From Chloroflexota bacterium (GTDB lineage Bacteria; Chloroflexota; UBA6077; FW602-bin22; JACPRP01): DNA of 47,730 nucleotides. Under the pieces are notes generated by a model that ran no database searches, was not told the origin of the DNA, and saw only the letters and a program-made list of their open reading frames with translations. Both the position numbers and the translations under genes were made by a program. Shown here one piece after another: positions 15,054-23,301 of this stretch (position 1 is its first letter; every line of letters starts with the position of its first letter). The stretch lies in contig JACPRP010000090.1 in assembly GCA_016189905.1 (NCBI GenBank), forward strand, positions 1 through 47,730, in the 5' to 3' direction.

Positions 15054-16397
15054 ATGGAAAGCTTGCATCGAGCTGCCGAGCAGCTCTTGTTGAACAATGT
15101 CAGGAGAGGCCCACATTCAGGCGAGAACAATGGCCTGCTCCCTCGCGAATATGTGTACGTCTGTCCTTCGCCGTCGGTTTATCCGCATCAGTGGCTCTGG
15201 GACAGTTGTTTTCACGCCATCGTGATGGCCCGATACGACGGCGAGCTAGCCAAGGCCGAGCTTGAGACTGTTGTGGCAGGCGTGAGAGCCGATGGTTTCA
15301 TCCCCCATCTGACGAGTTGGAGTGCGCCTCCGGGAATACCCGGGATAGGAAAAGCGCTTCACTGGCTCAAGGGCAAGCTACACCACGCGAATCTCACGCA
15401 GCCACCGGTATTGGCGATTGCGCTCGAGGAGGTATATGAGCGCACCGGCGATAAGGCTTTCCTTGCCCGCTTGCTGCCAGCCACGAAGAGCTACTATCGC
15501 TATCTGGCTTCGCACCGGGACCCGGACGCGGATTGGCTTGTCTCCATCATTTCGCCGTTGGAATCTGGCATGGATCATAGCCCGGCTTACGATGAGGTGT
15601 TGGGCATGCGCAAAGCCAGTGCTCTCGGATACCACGCCGCTAACCTCAAGCTGCTGCTCAAGTATGCGCTCGTTGGCTGGGATATTGGTAGGATTCTGGA
15701 AACCGATTTCTTCTCCGTCGAAGATCTAGCCTTCAATTGTATTTATGCTTCAGGCTTGCGGGCGCTAGCGCGGCTTTGTCCGGAAGTCGACGAAGATGGC
15801 GCAGAGTTCGCGGCCCTCGCCAGCAACGTGGAGAACGCCATTATTGCGCGCTGCTACGACCCGGACGAACGGGTTTTCTACAGCCTGTACTCGAAAGCCG
15901 ATCTGAAAACGCGCGTGATGACGGTTTCATCGCTGATGCCGCTCTTGCTTGAAGATCTGCCATCTGGCATCGTGGATCACCTGATTAATAGCCATCTGCT
16001 GGGTGAGAACTCTTTCTGGACCGACTACCCGGTCCCGTCGGTGAGCGTCGGCGAGGAAGAGTTCTGTCCGTCATCTAATTGTCTGAGCGAACCATCAGGC
16101 CTGCTCGGGAAGTTTCGCCACCTCTTCAATAAATACCAGATGGTCTGGCGAGGGCCTACCTGGATCAACACCAACTGGTTTATCGCTCGAGGCTTACGCT
16201 TGCACGGGCGCGACGACATTGCCGACGAGCTTGTGTCAAGGACCGTGAAGATGGTGTTGAAATCCGGCTTCTGGGAGTTCTACAATCCCTTCACTGGAGA
16301 AGGGCTGGGTGCTCCGAACTTCGGTTGGTCTACGCTGGCGGTTGACATGGCGGATTCTTGCGGTCTTGGGAAAGTGAGATTCGCTGTCGCTAGCTGA
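15054..16397 (+). CDS. GH63/MGH1-like glycoside hydrolase
   Basis: The protein has 447 residues with an (alpha/alpha)6-barrel pattern. 'HQWLWDSCFHAIVMARYDGELA' near residues 43-64 carries the WDS motif of GH63/GH37-type glucosidases and mannosylglycerate hydrolases. The barrel end shows 'VWRGPTWINTNWFIARGLRLHG' and 'FYNPFTGEGLGAPNFGWSTLAVDM'. There is no signal peptide, so a cytoplasmic role on a small solute such as mannosylglycerate or glucosylglycerate is plausible; this is inferred from family knowledge. The ATG at 15054 follows GGAGAGG. The frame is open 30 codons upstream, but those residues precede the predicted start of transcription. Single-gene unit. Confidence 0.85.
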   Translation: MESLHRAAEQLLLNNVRRGPHSGENNGLLPREYVYVCPSPSVYPHQWLWDSCFHAIVMARYDGELAKAELETVVAGVRADGFIPHLTSWSAPPGIPGIGKALHWLKGKLHHANLTQPPVLAIALEEVYERTGDKAFLARLLPATKSYYRYLASHRDPDADWLVSIISPLESGMDHSPAYDEVLGMRKASALGYHAANLKLLLKYALVGWDIGRILETDFFSVEDLAFNCIYASGLRALARLCPEVDEDGAEFAALASNVENAIIARCYDPDERVFYSLYSKADLKTRVMTVSSLMPLLLEDLPSGIVDHLINSHLLGENSFWTDYPVPSVSVGEEEFCPSSNCLSEPSGLLGKFRHLFNKYQMVWRGPTWINTNWFIARGLRLHGRDDIADELVSRTVKMVLKSGFWEFYNPFTGEGLGAPNFGWSTLAVDMADSCGLGKVRFAVAS

Positions 16398-16541
16398 GGG
16401 GCCGCGACGGCCTTTAGCGAAAAGGTGTTATGGGGGACCTAAGGAAAGTGGGAGCTAACGACGCGGCCGTTCATTGCCATCTGCCAACCGCTGGCTCCCC
16501 GATCTTGAAGATGTAGTTGCCTGGGCCAAAAGCGCCTGTAG

Positions 16542-16802
16542 CACGAAGTTGTTAACCGCCCGGGCTGGGCGCCTGGCAACTCTGTCGGCTTTCGAGTTAG
16601 CAACCCAACCGGCACCGGGACCAACTGGTCTGCTGTTGATTACGCTGGTGGCCCATGTGACGGGTTAGGTGGACCTGGTCATAGCGTAACGCTTTACGTT
16701 TCATATGCACCGGCGCAGGCATCGACTCCGATTCCCAAAGTTTTTCTGCCGGTTATCTTCAAGGGGTTTTCCAGTACATCTGACGGCCATTTCACTTATT
16801 GA
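16542..16802 (+). pseudogene. C-terminal remnant of a secreted protein, truncated by the insertion sequence
   Basis: An open frame without a start encodes about 86 residues: 'NRPGWAPGNSVGFRVSNPTG', 'TNWSAVDYAGGPCDGLGG', 'TPIPKVFLPVIFKGFSS'. The end resembles the 'YVYLPAIVKGY' tail of the exported protein at 33766 and reads like the C-terminus of a Chloroflexota surface protein. The IS begins at 16782 and supplies the present stop. Upstream, the frame is closed by a TAG at 16539. The region 16398-16541 holds no intact start, so the rest of the gene is lost. No function can be assigned. Confidence 0.5.
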
Positions 16803-16870
16803 GCAGATAGTGTAGAATAGGGCTGGCTGGTTGAGGGTATCTTGAGGGCGTAGGGTGTGGAGGTGTGGTG

Positions 16871-17794
16871 GTGTGCAGTTTGCCCGATGATGTACAAGTC
16901 CCGACCGTGATTGTCCCCTCTCCACCGGCGAGATGGGCCGGAACACTTTCGTCGCAGCCAGCGCTGCCTTTTATGTCCGAGGTAGCCGCGCAGCCGGGCA
17001 GTCTTCCATCCCTGGCTAAGGCCCTGGACGCTGTGCCAGAGCACCGCAGGCCCCGCGGGTTCAAGCCGGATCAACCGCCAGTGCCCCTGATTCCAACACT
17101 TCTGATGCTCATCCTCGGCGTGACTTGCGGGTGCCGAGGTTACGGTAGCATAGAGTCGTGGGGCCGACAGTTGGCTGATGAGCACCCGGAGGTAGTGGGT
17201 GCCCTGGGCTTTGCGGCCGACCGGCGACCGCGCACACCGGGTACGTCGACGTTCTTTCGACTGGTGCGGGACATGCACCGGCAGGCGTTTCAGGCGGCGC
17301 TGGAGGGGTGGCTAGAGGAAGTGGCTATTGCTTTGCACGTGTCCCTGCCAGAATGGGAGAAGAAGAGGATCCCCGATGATCAGATCGCCGTGGATGGCAA
17401 GACAGTGCGTGGAGCCAGCGCCCGCCGCGAGAGGAGCAAGGGGGAGCCGGGACCGGGGTTTGTTCACCTGGTGGCGGCCTACGTACCAGCGCTGAAGATG
17501 GTCGTGGCTCAGGTGACCAGTGAGGGTAAGGGTCACGAACTGGCGGCGGTGAAACTGCTGCTGGGGCAAATAGACTTGAAAGGGAAGGTGATTACCGCCG
17601 ACGCCTTGGCGTGCCAGCGGGAGATATGCGAGACCATCACCGATGGTGGGGGAGATTATCTATTCCCAGTAGACAATAACCAACCGACACTTCTGGCTGA
17701 TATCCAGGAGTCTTTTTCCCCCTCTGCCGCTGCCGGAGCCGCAGACGCTGATTGTGCTCCCGCCGGCAGAGGACCAGGCCAGCGAGATAGATGA
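16871..17794 (+). pseudogene. ISAs1-family transposase, N-terminal part
   Basis: About 307 residues. 'LPSLAKALDAVPEHRRPRG' and 'GYGSIESWGRQLADEHPEV' form the N-terminal DUF4372/H_repeat-like domain, and the catalytic core begins at 'QIAVDGKTVRGASARRE' (first Asp). The second Asp is in 'VITADALACQREIC', followed by 'GGDYLFPVDNNQPTLLADI'. After 'DIQESF' the reading frame leaves the family pattern, and the true continuation lies in another frame. The start GTG at 16871 has GGAGG 7 nt upstream; ATG 16973 is a possible alternative. Confidence 0.85.
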
Positions 17795-18515
17795 AAAAAG
17801 CCAGGGTGACAAGAGCGGTCAGTCCGCGACACGGGGTGCGCGGCCGGAGGTCAGGCCCGGCCTGCCGGACGTAGCGGTCGGGGAGAGATTGTTGGGCCAG
17901 ACGTTGCTGGATGCACACCTGACGATAGCACAAGAGGCTTTCCCCAAGGCCAGACACGGGCGGTACGAGGTCCGCACGTTGTGGACCTTGAGTTCGGCGG
18001 ACCTGAATGCGTATGCGGGCTCAGCGGGCACGGTGGGCAAACCGTGGCCCAGGCTGGCACAGGTGAGTCGGATACAGCGAGTAGTCTGCGAGCGTGATCG
18101 GACGACGGGCCGGTGGGGTCTGAGCGAGGACGTAGCCTACAGCATCACGAGCATGCCGGCAGAACGGGCTGCCGCTCGCGACATCCTGAAGCGCTGGCGA
18201 CTACACTGGGGGATAGAGGCGCTGCATTGGACCCGCGACGTAGTTTTCGGTGAGGACGGGAGTCAGATTTATAAGGGCCAGGCGCCCGAAGTGTTCAGCG
18301 TCCTGCGTAACGCCGCCGTGACGCTTGTGGGATTAGGTGGCTTCCCGTCGATTGCTGCTGGGGTGCGCGAATTGCAGACAAGGCCGTTGGGGGCCTTACC
18401 GCTGTTTGCCAGGCTCGCGAGCAGAATGCAGGTTGGCAAGGGTTCAGGGCAGTTGGCGGCTACCAAGACCCCGCCAAAGCGTCTAACCTATTCTAACGCA
18501 CGTGCTCCCGCATAA
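17754..18515 (+). pseudogene. ISAs1-family transposase, C-terminal part (frameshifted)
   Basis: This is the continuation in the +1 frame. Upstream of the nominal GTG the frame reads 'FPPLPLPEPQTLIVLPPAED', joining smoothly to the first part. The typical C-terminus is present: 'AYSITSMPAERAAARDILKRW', then 'LHWGIEALHWTRDVVFGEDGSQ', holding the catalytic Glu, then 'APEVFSVLRNAAVTLV'. The frames switch around a T5C5 run at about 17713-17722. This could be a mutation, a sequencing indel, or a slippage site. Its stop lies inside the right inverted repeat. Confidence 0.85.
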
Positions 18516-18537
18516 GTGAAATGGCCGTCCAGTACAT

Positions 18538-18631
18538 CTATAGCAGTTTGCATTTTGATATGGCTACATTGCATACGCTCGGTATATCGGTGGCTGCTCC
18601 GCTAGCCAAAACCCTTTGCAAACTGCTATAG
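18538..18631. repeat. 94-bp MITE-like element with 15-bp perfect terminal inverted repeats
   Basis: CTATAGCAGTTTGCA (18538-18552) and its exact reverse complement (18617-18631) bound 64 bp without a coding frame. The TA-containing CTATAGC ends resemble those of Tc1/IS630-related miniature elements, but this assignment is inferred. The first two bases are shared with the IS target duplication, so the IS inserted at its left edge. Confidence 0.65.
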
Positions 18632-18681
18632 TATTACGAGGCATAGCGTGCTCGTCCGCCGAGACTCGCCTCTCTCCGATG

Positions 18682-19839
18682 CTACTGGCGAACCAACCCA
18701 GTGTACAGGTCCTCATATTGCGCGATGGAGCGCTCCAGGTTGTGGCGATGGGCGATGAGACGGCTCTCGCGGCCCATATGCTGCAAGTCGGCTGGTCGTC
18801 TGAGGATGGAAAGCAGTTTCTTGGCCATGTCCGCGCTGTTTCCTTCTTCGAAGAGGTAGCCGTTGCGGCCATCATGGACCAGCTCGGGCAGCGCGCCGGC
18901 TTTCACGGCCACCAGTGGCAAGCCAGATGCGGCGGCTTCGAGGGAGACGATGCTCTGGAGTTCAGCAGGCGACGAAATCGCGAAAACATTGGCAATGGAG
19001 AAAACCTGGCAGTAATCGGCGGAGCTGAGAAACCCGGCAAATGTGACGTGGCTCTCGATCCCTAACCTGTTAGCCAGCGCGACCAGACGGTCATATTCGG
19101 AACCTTCTCCCACGATGACGAAGTGAACGTCCATCTCACGTAGAACGGCTGGAATCGCACGAATCCAAACGTCCATACATTTCTCGGAATCCAATCGCCC
19201 GGTGTAGAGCACTGTGGGCTTGTTGGGCACGCCAAACATCTGCGCCAGTTGCTCATTGCGCCGACGCGGCTTGAACTGTTTGAGATTAACACCGTTCGAG
19301 ATGATGTGCACAGGCCTGTCCAGCCCGTGTTCCTGCAGCAGGCCCATCGCCGTTGCCGTGACGGCGACGACCGTGTCGCACCGGTTGTAAAACGTGGCAA
19401 GCGCACGCCACAGGTGCGAGCGGAGGGTCTTGGAGAAGGGTCTCAGAAAGCCCAGGTTGTAGATCAGCCACTCGGGCATCGTACCGGTTATGCCAACGGT
19501 GGGAACTCCGCGATTGCGGCCCGCGTTGAGCGCCGACCAGTTCAGCGGGAATGGCAGACTGATGACGATGACATCGGGCGAGAAATCGTCGATGAATTCC
19601 TCCGCCCGTTTGGTGGACAACAGCGCGAGTCGCCAGCGACCTAAAATGATCCTGACGGACCGAACCCGATAGACTTTGATTTCAGAATCTGTCTCTTCGT
19701 AGTCGACGAATCTCTGGCTGGGCGCAATGATGGCGACATCGTGCCCCTTGTGAGCCAGGCCCAGCGCCTGCCGCTCCGTCGAAATACCCACGCCGTCGAT
19801 GTTGGGTCGATATGAATCCAGCGCGTAAAGTATCTTCAT
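18682..19839 (-). CDS. Glycosyltransferase family 4 (GT-B) protein
   Basis: This 385-residue protein has the GT4 layout. The N-terminal acceptor domain starts 'MKILYALDSYRPNIDGVGIST' and continues 'SPDVIVISLPFPLNWSAL'. The donor domain has 'VLYTGRLDSEKCMDVWIRAIPA', 'FVIVGEGSEYDRLV' and the EX7E-type 'FAISSPAELQSIVSLEAAASG'. It transfers a sugar from a nucleotide donor to a lipid or saccharide, probably at the inner face of the membrane; mannosyl- or diacylglycerol-glycosyl transfer are options. The start is the ATG at 19839. The frame runs 68 codons further, but that extension crosses the palindromic repeat at 19981 and is not protein-like. It sits downstream of lipB, with the hairpin between them. 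Confidence 0.87.
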   Translation of the reverse strand: MKILYALDSYRPNIDGVGISTERQALGLAHKGHDVAIIAPSQRFVDYEETDSEIKVYRVRSVRIILGRWRLALLSTKRAEEFIDDFSPDVIVISLPFPLNWSALNAGRNRGVPTVGITGTMPEWLIYNLGFLRPFSKTLRSHLWRALATFYNRCDTVVAVTATAMGLLQEHGLDRPVHIISNGVNLKQFKPRRRNEQLAQMFGVPNKPTVLYTGRLDSEKCMDVWIRAIPAVLREMDVHFVIVGEGSEYDRLVALANRLGIESHVTFAGFLSSADYCQVFSIANVFAISSPAELQSIVSLEAAASGLPLVAVKAGALPELVHDGRNGYLFEEGNSADMAKKLLSILRRPADLQHMGRESRLIAHRHNLERSIAQYEDLYTGLVRQ

Positions 19840-19980
19840 CTGACGCTGCGACGCTCCACGGTTCTCGTCATTCCAGGTGTGGATGGTGCAAAAGCTGTGC
19901 CAGATGTTAGAATGACAGGCCGGTTGACGCACCTGCACCTTTGATATTCTTTCCCGTAGATCTGTTCGCAAATGATAGGC

Positions 19981-20020
19981 GAGCACGACGCGTCCTTCCG
20001 CCGAAGGACGCGTCGTGCTC
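19981..20020. repeat. Palindromic repeat, 18-bp perfect stem (PSAEG-type tip)
   Basis: An 18-bp perfect stem (19981-19998 with 20003-20020) has the tip TCCTTC-CGCC-GAAGGA. The sequence just left of it, TTCGCAAATG preceded by TTTCCCG, matches the left flank of the repeat at 33477. It lies between lipB and the glycosyltransferase gene. Translated in the minus frame its tip yields 'RPSAEG', which creates a false N-terminal extension of the glycosyltransferase. Confidence 0.8.
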
Positions 20021-20080
20021 AACCTGCACATGTTTTGGCTCATGCTTTGGCCGATGCCTTCGCAAAACGAACTGGGCGAC

Positions 20081-20845
20081 CTATACCTGTTCTCTTGATT
20101 TCTGGTCGATCACGCTTGCGATCTGGTCGAGGCTCGACGGAATGATTCGAACTCCGAACTCGTCGCTGAAGTGTGCTGCGAGGCGACGCACGACCTCGCC
20201 AGAGGTCACATTTTCACCCATGACTCTGGCCAGAGACGTGACCCCTTTGCCACTTAGCCCGCATGGGACGATGTTGGCGAAATAGCTGAGATCGGTGCTA
20301 ACGTTCAGGGCAAAGCCGTGGAACGCGATCCACCGTGTCACCTTGACGCCGATAGCCGCGATTTTCGCGTCGTTCACCCATACGCCCGTGGCTCCCTTAA
20401 TCCGCTCGGCAACTACGCCGAAATCGAGCAATGTCCTGATCAAGACCTCTTCAAGGGTTCGCAGGTACCTGTGCAGGTCACGGGTCCAACACCGCAAGTC
20501 GAAAATGGGGTAGCCCACCAGTTGACCTGGCCCGTGATACGTGATGTCACCACCTCGGTCGACCCGATAGAATGTTGCACCCTCCATCCTCAATGTCGCG
20601 TCGTCAAATAAGATATGGGTGTCTTTGCCGGCAGGACCGGTCGTATAAGTATGAGGATGTTCGAGCAGGAGAAGCAGGTCGTCGATGGCGTCCTCGTAGC
20701 GTGCTTCGGCAAGCTGCTTCTGTAGCTGCCAGGCGCGCAGATAGTCGATACTACCAAGCTCGATCAGCCTGCACGGGCGCCGCTGCGGCTCACTCTGGGC
20801 GGAAGGAGCGATTGAATTTTCCGTGGGCACGGAGGTCATCCTCAT
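20081..20845 (-). CDS. lipB: Octanoyltransferase (lipoate biosynthesis)
   Basis: The 254-residue LipB moves octanoyl groups from octanoyl-ACP to lipoyl-domain lysines. Seen motifs are 'EHPHTYTTGPAGK', 'RGGDITYHGPGQLVGYPIFDL', 'KIAAIGVKVTRWIAFHGFALNV' (catalytic Lys) and 'FANIVPCGLSGKGVTSLA' (catalytic Cys). All key residues are present. The start ATG at 20845 follows GGGAGGGGAAAGG; upstream codons read into the palindromic repeat at 20865 and are rejected. It lies directly after lipA in the dehydrogenase operon, so its product can modify the E2 subunits made from the same locus. Confidence 0.95.
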   Translation of the reverse strand: MRMTSVPTENSIAPSAQSEPQRRPCRLIELGSIDYLRAWQLQKQLAEARYEDAIDDLLLLLEHPHTYTTGPAGKDTHILFDDATLRMEGATFYRVDRGGDITYHGPGQLVGYPIFDLRCWTRDLHRYLRTLEEVLIRTLLDFGVVAERIKGATGVWVNDAKIAAIGVKVTRWIAFHGFALNVSTDLSYFANIVPCGLSGKGVTSLARVMGENVTSGEVVRRLAAHFSDEFGVRIIPSSLDQIASVIDQKSREQV

Positions 20846-20864
20846 ACCTTTCCCCTCCCAGAAT

Positions 20865-20935
20865 TTCGCGTCGCTAATATGCCGGTCTGGGTTCAGACCG
20901 ACGCTTCCTTCGGCCGAAGGACACATCGGTCTCGG
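20865..20935. repeat. Palindromic repeat between lipA and lipB (left boundary CCCTCCCAGAATTTCGC)
   Basis: The copy contains a 7-bp hairpin CGGTCTG-GGTT-CAGACCG. Overlapping it is a larger dyad from AGACCGACGC (20895) to TCGGTCT (20932), centred on the 16-bp palindrome TCCTTCGGCCGAAGGA. The left flank matches that at 33470, and the right end GGTCTCGGCCAC matches those at 33553 and 46257. It occupies most of the lipA-lipB gap. Confidence 0.8.
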
Positions 20936-20941
20936 CCACAC

Positions 20942-21832
20942 TCAATCTTCTCGAAAACTGTGATTGCCTGCCAGTCTCGTGCTTTCGACGTGGGCCTTCG
21001 CGTGATATGAGCTTCTCACGAGCGGTCCAGATTCGACGTAGGAGAACCCGATGCGTTCTCCTTCTTCTTTGAGCTCGCGGAACTCCTCAGGCGGGTAAAA
21101 CCTTTCGATTGGCACGTGACCTTTCGAGGGACGCAGGTATTGGCCAATCGTGAGGATATCGCAGCCGGTCTCACGCAGATCGAGCATGGTTTGCAGCACC
21201 TCTTCCCACGCCTCGCCCAGCCCGACCATTATCCCCGACTTGGTGAGCACAGTCTGATCGATGTCCTTAGCCAGGCGCAGCACCTCCAGCGAGCGATCGT
21301 AGTCAGCCGCCGGCCGCACCGAGCACGAGAGCCTGCGCACGGTTTCGATATTATGATTGAGGATATCAGGTCTGGCTCGCACCACCTCGGCGATAGCTGA
21401 ACCGCTGCCCTGAAAGTCCGGAATCAGCACTTCGATGGTGCAAGAGGGATGGTAAGCACGAATCTTAGCTATCGTCACGGCGAAGATGTGGGCGCCTCCG
21501 TCGTCCAGATCGTCTCTAGTGACCGAGGTGACGACGACGTGGCGGAGGCCGAGCCGTTGAATCGCTCGAGCCACACGTTCTGGCTCTTCTTCGTCCAGGC
21601 CAGTCGGACGGCCGGTTTCAATGGCACAGAAGCCGCAGTTGCGCGTGCACACGCGGCCGAGTATCAAGAACGTGGCCGTCCGGCTCTCGAAGCACTCCCC
21701 GATGTTTGGGCATTGCGCCTCTTCGCAGACGCTGTGCAATTCGAGCCCGCGCAGCAGTCCTTTGATGTCGCTGTAATTTGGCCCTTGCGGCAAGCGCACC
21801 TTGAGCCAATCCGGCTTTCTTTCCACTGGCAT
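20942..21832 (-). CDS. lipA: Lipoyl synthase (radical SAM)
   Basis: The protein is 296 residues. LipA inserts two sulfurs into octanoyl chains on lipoyl domains. The auxiliary cluster Cys set 'CEEAQCPNIGEC' near residue 37, the radical SAM motif 'CTRNCGFC' near 62, 'VVTSVTRDDLDDGGA' and the C-terminal 'GPLVRSSYHA' (Ser ligand of the auxiliary cluster) are all present. The gene starts 9 nt after the E2 stop, whose TAG overlaps the GGAG ribosome-binding site. This implies tight co-expression with the lipoate-requiring complexes. Confidence 0.97.
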   Translation of the reverse strand: MPVERKPDWLKVRLPQGPNYSDIKGLLRGLELHSVCEEAQCPNIGECFESRTATFLILGRVCTRNCGFCAIETGRPTGLDEEEPERVARAIQRLGLRHVVVTSVTRDDLDDGGAHIFAVTIAKIRAYHPSCTIEVLIPDFQGSGSAIAEVVRARPDILNHNIETVRRLSCSVRPAADYDRSLEVLRLAKDIDQTVLTKSGIMVGLGEAWEEVLQTMLDLRETGCDILTIGQYLRPSKGHVPIERFYPPEEFRELKEEGERIGFSYVESGPLVRSSYHAKAHVESTRLAGNHSFRED

Positions 21833-21841
21833 ATATGTCTC

Positions 21842-23284
21842 CTAATAAAGCGGAACGCTGGCCCCAAAGCCCTCTAGCCACTGCCTTATTCTTTGCACGA
21901 ACTTTCCTGCCGAGTAGCCGTCGAGGATGCGGTGGTCGAATGACAGACAGAGATACATCATCGACCGGATCGCGATCGCGTCGTCGATCACTACTGGGCG
22001 CTTGACGATTGCCTCCATGCTGAGGATGGCGGCCTGTGGCTGGTTTATTATCGGGAGCGAAACGATAGAGCCGAAGGTGCCCGTGTTGTTGAGCGTAAAT
22101 GTGGCTCCCTGAACGTCGTCCAGCGTTAGCTTCCCGGCTTTCGCTCGGGTGGCGAGATCGTTGGCCGCGATCGCCAGGCCGGCGATGCTCTTCTTATCGG
22201 CTTCGTGAATGACGGGGACGATCAGCCCGTCGTCGAGGGCCACGGCGATGCCCACGTTTATCTGCTTCTTGAGCACGATCTTGTCGTCGCCCCACGAGGA
22301 GTTGATTATCGGAAATGCTTTCAGGGCTTCGATGGTGGCCTTCAAGACAAAGGGAAGGTATGTAAGCGATATCCCCTCGCGGCGTTGGAATTCCCCTTTC
22401 ATCGTCTCGCGCCATTTCACCACGTTGGTCATATCGACCTCGTGCATCGTGGTGGCGTGCGGCGATATATGCTTGCTTCTGACCATATGTTCGGCTATGA
22501 GACGACGCATTGGCGTGAGCGGCAGAAACTGGTCTCCCTTTGCTGACGGCGGCGGTTGCACCGCCGTCTTTAGCGGCGTCTCCGCTTGCGCGGGTGGGTA
22601 TTGGATTGGCGGCGCGCTGCCAGGGGCGGTCGAAGGTGGAGCTAGCACCTCCGAGGGGGTTACGGGACTGACCGGCGCAACCCGTTCCACTGCGTGTACG
22701 CTGGTCAGCGCCGTAGCCTGACTTAGAGCGGCCTCCGTCGTCAGGGGTGTGGCGTCTTCCTCAATATCCTTTGTAGACGGAGCGATGCCCGTCTTCTTAG
22801 CCACCAGGTTAAGGATATCGTTCTTGGTAATGCGGCCATCGATTCCTGTCCCTTGCACGGTGGAAATATCGATGCCGTGCTCGAACGCGAGCCGGCGTAC
22901 GAGGGGGGACGACCGCTTTCTGGCTAATTCGACCACCTGGCGATAATCGCTCAGCCGCCTCCACATCGCGTCCCGGAGTGCTTCTGCCGGTGCGCCTGTG
23001 CTGGATGTTACAGCGGCCTGATCACGGATGTCGGCCGTCGCTTCGTCGGCATCCTCGATTTCTGCCAGGTCCTGCCCCACAGGAACCACTTCCCCTTCCT
23101 GGACCAGGATCCGGCTCAGCATACCCGCCACTGGAGAAGGCATTTCAGCAGTCACCTTATCGGTGATTATCTCGACCAGCGGCTCGTCCTTCTGGATCCA
23201 CTCGCCTTCCTGCTTCAACCAACGAGAAATCGTTCCCTCAGTAATCGACTCTCCAAGCTGTGGCATCGTGATTCTGTTGGCCAT
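21842..23284 (-). CDS. bkdB: Branched-chain 2-oxoacid dehydrogenase E2 (dihydrolipoyl acyltransferase)
   Basis: A 480-residue E2. The lipoyl domain (residues 1-80) has the modified Lys in 'EIITDKVTAEMPSP'. The peripheral E1/E3-binding domain is at 'SSPLVRRLAFEHGIDISTVQGTG', and a Pro/Ala-rich linker covers residues 195-245. The catalytic core ends 'CLSFDHRILDGYSAG' with both the His and the Asp of the active site. The single lipoyl domain and the 'TDKVTAEMPSP' context favour a branched-chain or 2-oxoglutarate type over pyruvate. It follows E1beta by 17 nt, with GGAGGAG before the ATG. Its role is inferred from pairing with the adjacent E1 genes; the exact 2-oxoacid is not proven. Confidence 0.88.
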   Translation of the reverse strand: MANRITMPQLGESITEGTISRWLKQEGEWIQKDEPLVEIITDKVTAEMPSPVAGMLSRILVQEGEVVPVGQDLAEIEDADEATADIRDQAAVTSSTGAPAEALRDAMWRRLSDYRQVVELARKRSSPLVRRLAFEHGIDISTVQGTGIDGRITKNDILNLVAKKTGIAPSTKDIEEDATPLTTEAALSQATALTSVHAVERVAPVSPVTPSEVLAPPSTAPGSAPPIQYPPAQAETPLKTAVQPPPSAKGDQFLPLTPMRRLIAEHMVRSKHISPHATTMHEVDMTNVVKWRETMKGEFQRREGISLTYLPFVLKATIEALKAFPIINSSWGDDKIVLKKQINVGIAVALDDGLIVPVIHEADKKSIAGLAIAANDLATRAKAGKLTLDDVQGATFTLNNTGTFGSIVSLPIINQPQAAILSMEAIVKRPVVIDDAIAIRSMMYLCLSFDHRILDGYSAGKFVQRIRQWLEGFGASVPLY

Positions 23285-23301
23285 TTGTGAACTTCTCCTC
23301 C

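Larger units (their letters stand above)
16782..18529 (+). mobile_element. Complete ISAs1-family insertion sequence (1,748 bp)
   Basis: Perfect 18-bp terminal inverted repeats are present at 16782-16799 and 18512-18529 (GACGGCCATTTCACTTAT). They are flanked by identical 10-bp direct repeats CAGTACATCT (16772-16781 and 18530-18539), the expected target duplication for this family. The element encodes an ISAs1-type DDE transposase split by a +1 frameshift. Intact ends and an unaltered target duplication show a fairly recent insertion. It landed in the tail of a secreted-protein gene, at the very edge of the MITE-like element at 18538. Confidence 0.93.

Noticed and set aside
16474-16668. 64-residue plus-strand frame before the insertion sequence
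   Set aside because: The composition is not protein-like. The neighbouring frame 16542-16802 carries the recognisable secreted-protein tail instead.
19840-20043. N-terminal extension of the glycosyltransferase to 20043
   Set aside because: The extra 68 codons read through a palindromic repeat and begin before any ribosome-binding site. The family-typical start MKILYALDSY is at 19839.
20846-20941. N-terminal extension of LipB to 20941
   Set aside because: The codons come from the repeat at 20865-20935 (again giving PSAEG), and a good ribosome-binding site precedes the ATG at 20845.
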